Positions 58,505-64,000 of a DNA stretch of 64,000 nt are shown here, in pieces (the first letter of the stretch is position 1; every line of letters begins with the position of its first letter). Origin of the DNA: Eimeria necatrix. Lineage: Eukaryota > Apicomplexa > Conoidasida > Eucoccidiorida > Eimeriidae. The stretch covers positions 1-64,000 of the forward strand of contig NW_013651754.1 in assembly GCF_000499385.1 (NCBI RefSeq), given 5' to 3'. Made by a program: the position numbers and the translations under genes. The notes below the pieces were generated by a model. It was not told the DNA's origin and did no database searches. It saw nothing but the letters and a program-made list of their open reading frames with translations.

Positions 58505-60079
58505 TTAAAAGCATTCGCCAGCTGTAGTAACAAGAGAGAACACGTAAAACCCAGCAGCTAGCATTCGTCGCTTTAAATGCTTTCTAACTTGTTCGCAGAA
58601 TGCAGATGATCGCTGAAGCCTTTTTAAATAATTTGGTGACACCATCAGCAACCTTGGGATGGGCGCTCCTTACGCCTGCTGTGCACCGCGTCGGAAGCAG
58701 CAAGAAGGACCGCGCTTTGTAGAAGTTCTCCCAGCTTTTTTAATGCCTGCGTATATTGTGGAGCAAAAAGGAACTTCAACTGCAAAAGAAAAGCGACACT
58801 CTGGTAATTGCGACATTCAAGCTGAGCCGCTATCTATTCTGAGTAGTTTACCCTTTTCCGCGGCCAGCTGGGCGTGACTCCCTGCAATGAAAAAATCATA
58901 CAAAAAGCGAATTTTCTGCGAAAAGCACAAAGTCTGGTATAACACCAAGTCCCAACGCACTGGGTTATGCAGAACCCACGAGAAGTGAAACTGGCAACTC
59001 ACTTCGTGTTCAACAAAAATCTTCAGAGTTACTCCTGCATACGTGGTTCCAAAAACGCGTGCGTATGGTCCTGAAAAGTGCAGGTAAATAATTACATCAT
59101 GTGCGAGGGCCGGATGAGATTCCTCAAGTCCCAAACCGTAAACCCAAAGAGCGCAGGTCCAGAAAGTTCTGGCAGTGGAGGTAGCAGAGCTTCACCTACC
59201 TACATTTCTTGGTCCTGAACTGCTTCTCATGCTGCAGATATGCGCCAGAATGCTCTGAAGAACATGCTTTGCCCCGCCATTTGCCTGAGCAGTGTAGACT
59301 CGGGCTCACAGCCTGCACAACTTTCAGCCCCAGCAGTCTGTTCCCAGCCTTTTGACATCAAAGACAAACGGTCTCAAATTCATTAGCGCATAGAAATGGA
59401 TAAAAAACAGAAGGAATAAAACTGAGCCGTGCGTGCGCGCACTGCTTACATCGTTGCCTAGGATGTCGGGGAATTCAAAAAAGCTCTTTGGAGCAGTTGA
59501 GATAAGCGCAGAGGGTACAGGCACCTGATAACGTGCAGGGCCACGCTGATTTTCCGATGAGAGCTCTGCTGAGGCTGAGGAACTCTCAGGGTTCGTTGTG
59601 TCTTCGTGCATAAAGCACAGATCCCTGAGGCTTGGCCAGCGATGGTTAGACTGCATATTCCACAAACTCACACAGCAACGCAGTAGCGCCAATGGGCCAC
59701 GAAGGACACAACAAATCCAGTTCGACGCCGGAGAAGTAGCAGCAGCAATAACAGCATCAATGGGAGTTGCGGCTGTTGCTGTTTTAACAGCAGGAACTAT
59801 ATCGTTCTTTTATGGTTGGGCTGTTAACGCTTCCGGCCTCACGCCATTTGCCAGTTTTCTCCCTGTACTCTTCCTCAAGCCACGGATTTGCACATTGCAC
59901 CTCGTTATAAGGAAGAATACCACAGTGGCAATGATGAATGAAGCGAGAGCGACCGCCACCAGCGAGCGCTCACTGGTCTTTCGGGGAGAAGTGCGCCTTT
60001 TCAAGTTGAATATCGGGCTGGTGCCGTATTCATTTGAGACTATGTGACCTTCATCAACAGGAGAAGCCGAGAAACTCAT
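58505..60079 (-). CDS. Small single-pass membrane protein, tandem family copy 1 (unrecognised)
   Basis: Model: complement(join(58505..58521, 58674..58779, 58852..58881, 59003..59070, 59200..59284, 59450..59650, 59843..60079)), 247 residues; junctions are GT-AG with phases 0,0,1,0,0,1. The N-terminus is charged (MSFSASPVDEG ... LKRRTSPRKTSER), then one TM helix (LVAVALASFIIATVVFFLI, about 40-58), a hydrophilic second exon (DTTNPESSSASAELSSENQ, then FFEFPDILGND), a helical third exon (GGAKHVLQSILAHI), and a fourth exon (YARVFGTTYAGVTLKIFVEH) that lines up with EYQGLRLHVQVRL of copy 2. The terminal 17-nt exon is the weakest point. The GxxxxVFG..Y...LKIF text vaguely resembles a kinase glycine loop, but no other kinase motif follows. 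Function unknown. Confidence 0.6.
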
Positions 60080-63000
60080 CTTTTCAAGAGCTTTCTTCTC
60101 CGGTCTTGCTGCCGGAGCAAATGTGTAGGAAGGATGACCTCAGAGCTCACGCGCAGTCCGCGACAGCTCACTTGCTGTGCGAAGGAATGAAACAACGGAA
60201 TTACATAAATGCTCTTTTGATATATTAAGAAAAACAACATGCTGACTTCTGCTGTACGGGGCCTAGGCGCGCCGATGAACAGAACTCATAGTTGCCGAGT
60301 CTCTTGTGAGAGCCAGTCACAACTCCCCTCGTTTGGGGCCCCAAGCACTCTTTCGCGTGTTGCTTGCTGTCTGCATTATGTAAATTAGTATCAATCAATG
60401 CGCAAAAATTCCTAACGGGTGTCTTTCGAGCTTGACAGCACTCTGGGCCTCGCAAAGTAATGCGGAAATCACAATTCGGCTTCAGATCTCCTTGCACGCT
60501 GTGAACTACCAGCAAGCATGCCCAACCCAGAAAGAAAACTACTCTTGGGAATTATGATCTAAAACACAACAGATTGCGGCGTTTGGGCCTATGTGTTTAC
60601 GCGATTTCTTACAGTCAACCATCAAGTAGTTACTTGTGGCGGGCTCGCCGAAAGAGCCTTTGTGGTTCTAGCGTGCACTGAGGTCTTGTTTCTCTCAAAC
60701 GTCTCTGTTGTTTTCAATATGTAAAATACCTTGCCCGCCAAGTGTAGGACACGAACTTATTCAATAAATAAATGGCAGTCGCCACAGAGAACCAGCGAGA
60801 TTCACCGTATGTATTGCTGAGGACAGCAATAGGCTTGTAACTGCCGCTGTGACAAAGCGAATGTGATAAATAAAAGCCTTTGTGCAGAGATGAAGATTAA
60901 TGCCGCAGAGAGACAATGGCATGAGGCATGGGACTCGCTAGGCAGCTGGAGCAATGCCTAGTACTGTGTCAGTAGGAAAGCGCTTTTGCTGTCCACTACT
61001 AAAAGGACGCATTCTCTGGGATTTCTTCTGCCTATTTCTAGATAGAGGCTTTTTATATGGGATCTGAAGGCGAAATTCCTCTGTTGTCATTGTTGTGGGT
61101 GGGAATGGGTGCGATTTCTGCCACCACCTCTCTCAGGAGCTGTGCCATTGACTAATTTTGGGGATTTTGAACTTGCTCCGACATCCTACTGAAACATATT
61201 CCTTGATAGTCTTTTTTTTAACTTAATTACTGAAGAATGAAGAAATTTATTTCTCTCCCGATGTAACAATAGCTCAGTCTCCCAACAGTGCTAGTCGGTC
61301 CTGTAAGCCTAATCCCTTGAAACGCCTTTACCGCATATTTGATGCTAGTCCCATCTCCGATTGGGCGTGAGAGCTTTTTTCATTGCTCTAAAGTTTCTCT
61401 TAATCACACTCTTTCACTTAGTCTCCCGCACCATGTTGTGTAAGAATAAACTATGTTACCAGTAGTTATTTTGATAAGCTGGGGCCTTTTGGGCATTCTT
61501 AAGGAAACGCTGCACCCCTGCTGAGAAAAAAGTTGAAGGAAAGGGCGAGACAGCGAATGCGGCAGCAGAAGAACAAACAAGAAAGAGGCAGCAAAGATCA
61601 GGAAAAGGAAGACGGAAGAGGACAAAGATGAACAGGAAATGGAAGACGCTGGCGCAATAGGAGGCAAGGGGGCACATGAGGAGTTAAGCAAAGGAGAAAC
61701 AGAACATACAAGCTAAAAAACAAAAGAAAAGACTGCAAACGAGGGGGCGCACAAGACGTGATTCCCTTAGAAACGGGACTCAGCTCTTCTTCACTGGTTG
61801 GGAAGCATCTTATTTGAAGGACATCATTTTGCTGGTACAACCACGTAGCCTGGACTCAAAGAGGAAAGAGCGGGTCTAAATACTTTGCTCATTATGGAGA
61901 AGGAATGCTTAAGCTATGTCTGCTACCCGGATAAGGCTGCTGCCCATGTTCTTCCGTGAACGAAAGCACAACAACTTCCTTTGCGTGCCGCTCTAAGAGG
62001 ATATGCATCAGGGAAATACCCTGCTTTTCATATAGAGAAACATAGCGGAAAGATCCAGCTTGCCAGCTGGACTTGCAAAGAAGCCAACCGCTGTCCTGCA
62101 GCGTTCATTTCCCCCCTGAGCTACAACGTGCCGATCTGGAAAAAGTTCATCACATAACAGATTAGAAACAGGCTACAAAGAAGTAGAAGAGTGGTTCTTA
62201 GACTCTTGTAATCTCCTACTGCTTGCTCCAAAACCGCTTTCAGGGGAAGGCAAATTCTTCTTCCGAGAGAAACTGCTGTGCCAACTGAGGCATGCATGAC
62301 GCGAAAAAAGGTAACAGTTTAAATCTCTGCAGCAGCGCGACACTTTGTTCAATATCCCTGAGATGGACACAGGACAGGCAAACTAACTGGCTGGTTTCTT
62401 TGGCTTCTTTCCTCTTTAGTAGGGATCCTAGGGAATCTCGATGGCTTTTCTATTCAACTTGGAGGTTGCGCCCACCTCGAACTTCAAAAGATTAAGCTTT
62501 TTCAGGAAGTTCCATTTGTTGAATATGCACCTGGCAAATGCCTGCACGCCTCTTTGTTCCCCTATAAAGTTATGCAGCGTGCTTGCAGGCGAGCTTAAGT
62601 TCTATAACTTGCCAGCGAGTACGATGACGGTTTGATCTTGTCTTTGGATGATACCACTTAAAGCTAGTCTTCGTGGAAATTCATCTGTCTTGCATTCTTG
62701 ACGCCGATCCGGCGTGCCATTTGGAATGGCAGTAGCAACTTGCCTCTTTCGCATTTTGCAGTTTCCGAATCGCGCCCAGCTGATTCCACTGCAGGCGAAC
62801 TACAAGTCCCATAGCCTCGAAATCCCCTTTTTTTGTTTTTGGCCTCAACTGTTCATAAATTCCTTTCCTTTTTAAAGGAATGCCACGGTCTTTTGTGGCA
62901 TATTTCCGCTAAGTCGGTGTAGGGAGGAAGGAAGTCCAATGCCAGCACTGCAGTCCACTTTTCCGCTGCTGCCATAACTTGTGATTTCCATGATTTGTGA

Positions 63001-63709
63001 TGTTCTGGCGATTTCTAGGGAGCCAGGCATCGCGTGCGAAAGTCTAAAAGTTGTTTTGATGAAGCGGCCGAGGGCAGTTCAGACAGCATTGCGTTGAAGT
63101 TGAAATGCAGAATTTTGGAGGATACTGGGTGAAAAAAGACCGAACTATCATAGTTACAAGGCGCACCTAGCCGTCTGCATACTTTGAGCTGCTTAACGAA
63201 TGCCTAATGGGACTGTGCTGCTCTAAGCAGCAGTGAAATTATGAGAAGTCTCCGCATCCCCCTCACAAAGGGTTCAGAAGTCTTTGGCCGGATTAAAGGG
63301 TATCTTGCACACTGTCGCATTTGTGACAGCCATAATGATCGTAAAAGCTGAAATTTGGCAAAGCTAAGCTGTTGTTCAAGATAGGATTTCTCAACGCAGT
63401 GCACTTTCCCTGCGGGCAGGTGCGCGCAGGGGATTCAGACAGAGCTAGAAGTAACTTATGAGCCCTTAAGCTTGAAGAGCAGTTGAAAGCATTTTTTTGT
63501 GAGGCCGCAGAGGGCCTTCGGCGCTGTAGGGCCCTCTAGGGCCCCGGGGAGCCCTGCAGGACCTTCTGGGGCCCCCTGATTCCCCCAAAGGGCGCCGCAG
63601 GGCCCTACAGAGCCTTCAGGGGCCCCCTGAATGCCCCTGAAGGCTCTTCGGGGGCCTCCTGAAGGCCCGTGGAGGGCTCTGGGGGGCCTCGGGGGGCCCC
63701 TAAGGGCCG
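60080..63709. other. Gene-free stretch
   Basis: About 3.6 kb with no supported gene. A purine-rich plus-strand tract lies at about 61520-61690. The right end (63500-63709) is a GGGGCCCC-rich block that would be 3' UTR of the Myb gene. Confidence 0.45.
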
Positions 63710-63720
63710 TCAGGGCCCGG
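63500..63720. repeat. GGGGCCCC-type repeat downstream of the Myb exon
   Basis: Repeated ggggccccctga, agggccct and related units with near-dyad symmetry fill about 220 bases just after the Myb-type stop codon. It is the same motif as in 46990-51560, here outside recognised coding sequence. Confidence 0.75.
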
Positions 63721-64000
63721 TGAATACCCAGGGCCCGTCCGGCTGCTGCCGCACGACGTGGCCGTGCAGCAAAAGGTTCTGCCACTTGTCCTTGAGCTGC
63801 GAGTTGCTGCGGCTGCCCAGCACGGCCCCGTAACACTTCTCTATTTGCCGCCAGCTGCCCACGCCCAGGTGGTTCACAGCCTCCACAAAGGCTGCGGTCT
63901 CGGCGGGGGACCAGCGGCTCCGGGCCCTGCAGCAAAGGCAACAGACCAGTGGACCACTGCAGCGCAGCGCCAGCTATTCGCCAGACCCAGAGGCGAACCA
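63710..64000 (-). CDS. Last exon of a telobox-type Myb/SANT protein (partial)
   Basis: The terminal exon is complement(63710..63926), beginning after a TTTGCTGCAG acceptor with one base completing the previous codon. The rest of the gene lies beyond the right edge. It encodes a Myb repeat: SRWSPAETAAFVEAVNHLGV, then GSWRQIEKCYGAVL, then SQLKDKWQNLLLHGHV, so the three spaced tryptophans are present. The LKDKWQN helix matches the telobox (VDLKDKWRN) of telomere-repeat-binding Myb proteins. A telomeric or promoter DNA-binding role is likely by family. The protein stops about 15 residues after the domain (PDGPWVFTGP). A larger frame in another phase (63456-63941) is an artefact of the GC-rich repeat. 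Confidence 0.7.

Noticed and set aside
58505..60079. Rhoptry-type protein kinase
   Set aside because: One exon resembles a glycine loop with a Lys, but no HRD-, DFG- or APE-like motif follows and the protein is only about 250 residues.
61404..61840. Hydrophobic reverse-strand frames
   Set aside because: They are the complement of a purine-rich tract, which automatically gives Leu/Phe/Ser-rich text.
63456..63941. 161-codon frame at the right edge
   Set aside because: It overlaps the Myb exon in another phase and owes its length to the GC-rich repeat.
1..64000. CRISPR arrays, bacterial operons, rRNA genes, telomere arrays
   Set aside because: No regularly spaced repeats with unique spacers, no ribosome-binding-site gene strings, no rRNA-like blocks and no TTTAGGG arrays were seen; introns show a eukaryotic genome.

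Overview
The window looks like nuclear DNA of a coccidian apicomplexan, most likely an Eimeria species. The reasons are: two alveolins; the 3' end of a type I polyketide synthase; an EGF-repeat membrane protein of microneme type; small multi-exon genes with GT-AG introns of about 60-150 nt; and coding sequence full of CAG-type triplets read as poly-Gln, poly-Ala and poly-Ser. The species is not resolved. Gene models were built by hand: splice sites were accepted only when donor, acceptor and codon phase all agreed, and no transcript data were available.

Layout. (1) 1-26 kb is mostly repeat-poor. It holds a PKS terminus (KR, ACP, thioester reductase, sulfotransferase), a head-to-head pair of alveolins, a head-to-head pair for mRNA metabolism (LSM1-like and Aly/REF-like), two unrecognised nuclear-looking proteins, a decayed Ty3/gypsy retroelement (20.8-23.7 kb) and an intact equilibrative nucleoside transporter. 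(2) 27.7-35.7 kb is repeat-rich and is filled by one reverse-strand non-canonical poly(A)/uridylyl-transferase-like gene of about 2,040 codons. (3) 35.9-43.5 kb is a gene-poor gap with an integrase relic and a possible chromodomain relic. (4) 43.5-52.7 kb is repeat-rich again: an EGF/Ser-Thr-rich membrane protein and a 1,404-residue SR/Pro-Gly/Gln-rich CCCH zinc-finger protein. (5) 53-60 kb holds two tandem reverse-strand genes for small single-pass membrane proteins. Their sequences are very different, but they share a seven-exon architecture, intron phases and a 30-nt microexon. I do not recognise this family. (6) The right edge carries the last exon of a reverse-strand telobox-type Myb protein.

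Functional threads. Several genes act in mRNA life: LSM1-like (decay), Aly/REF-like (export), nucleotidyltransferase (3' tailing) and CCCH/SR protein (processing). The alveolins build the inner membrane complex. The EGF protein and the tandem membrane proteins are candidates for secretory or surface roles. The alternation of CAG-rich and CAG-poor blocks matches the segmented organisation known from Eimeria tenella chromosomes.

Points most worth a second look: the reductase-sulfotransferase end of the PKS, the tandem membrane-protein family, a UGA-CUA stop context followed by 93 open codons in the Aly-like gene, the retroelement relics, and the GGGGCCCC palindrome that saturates two regions.
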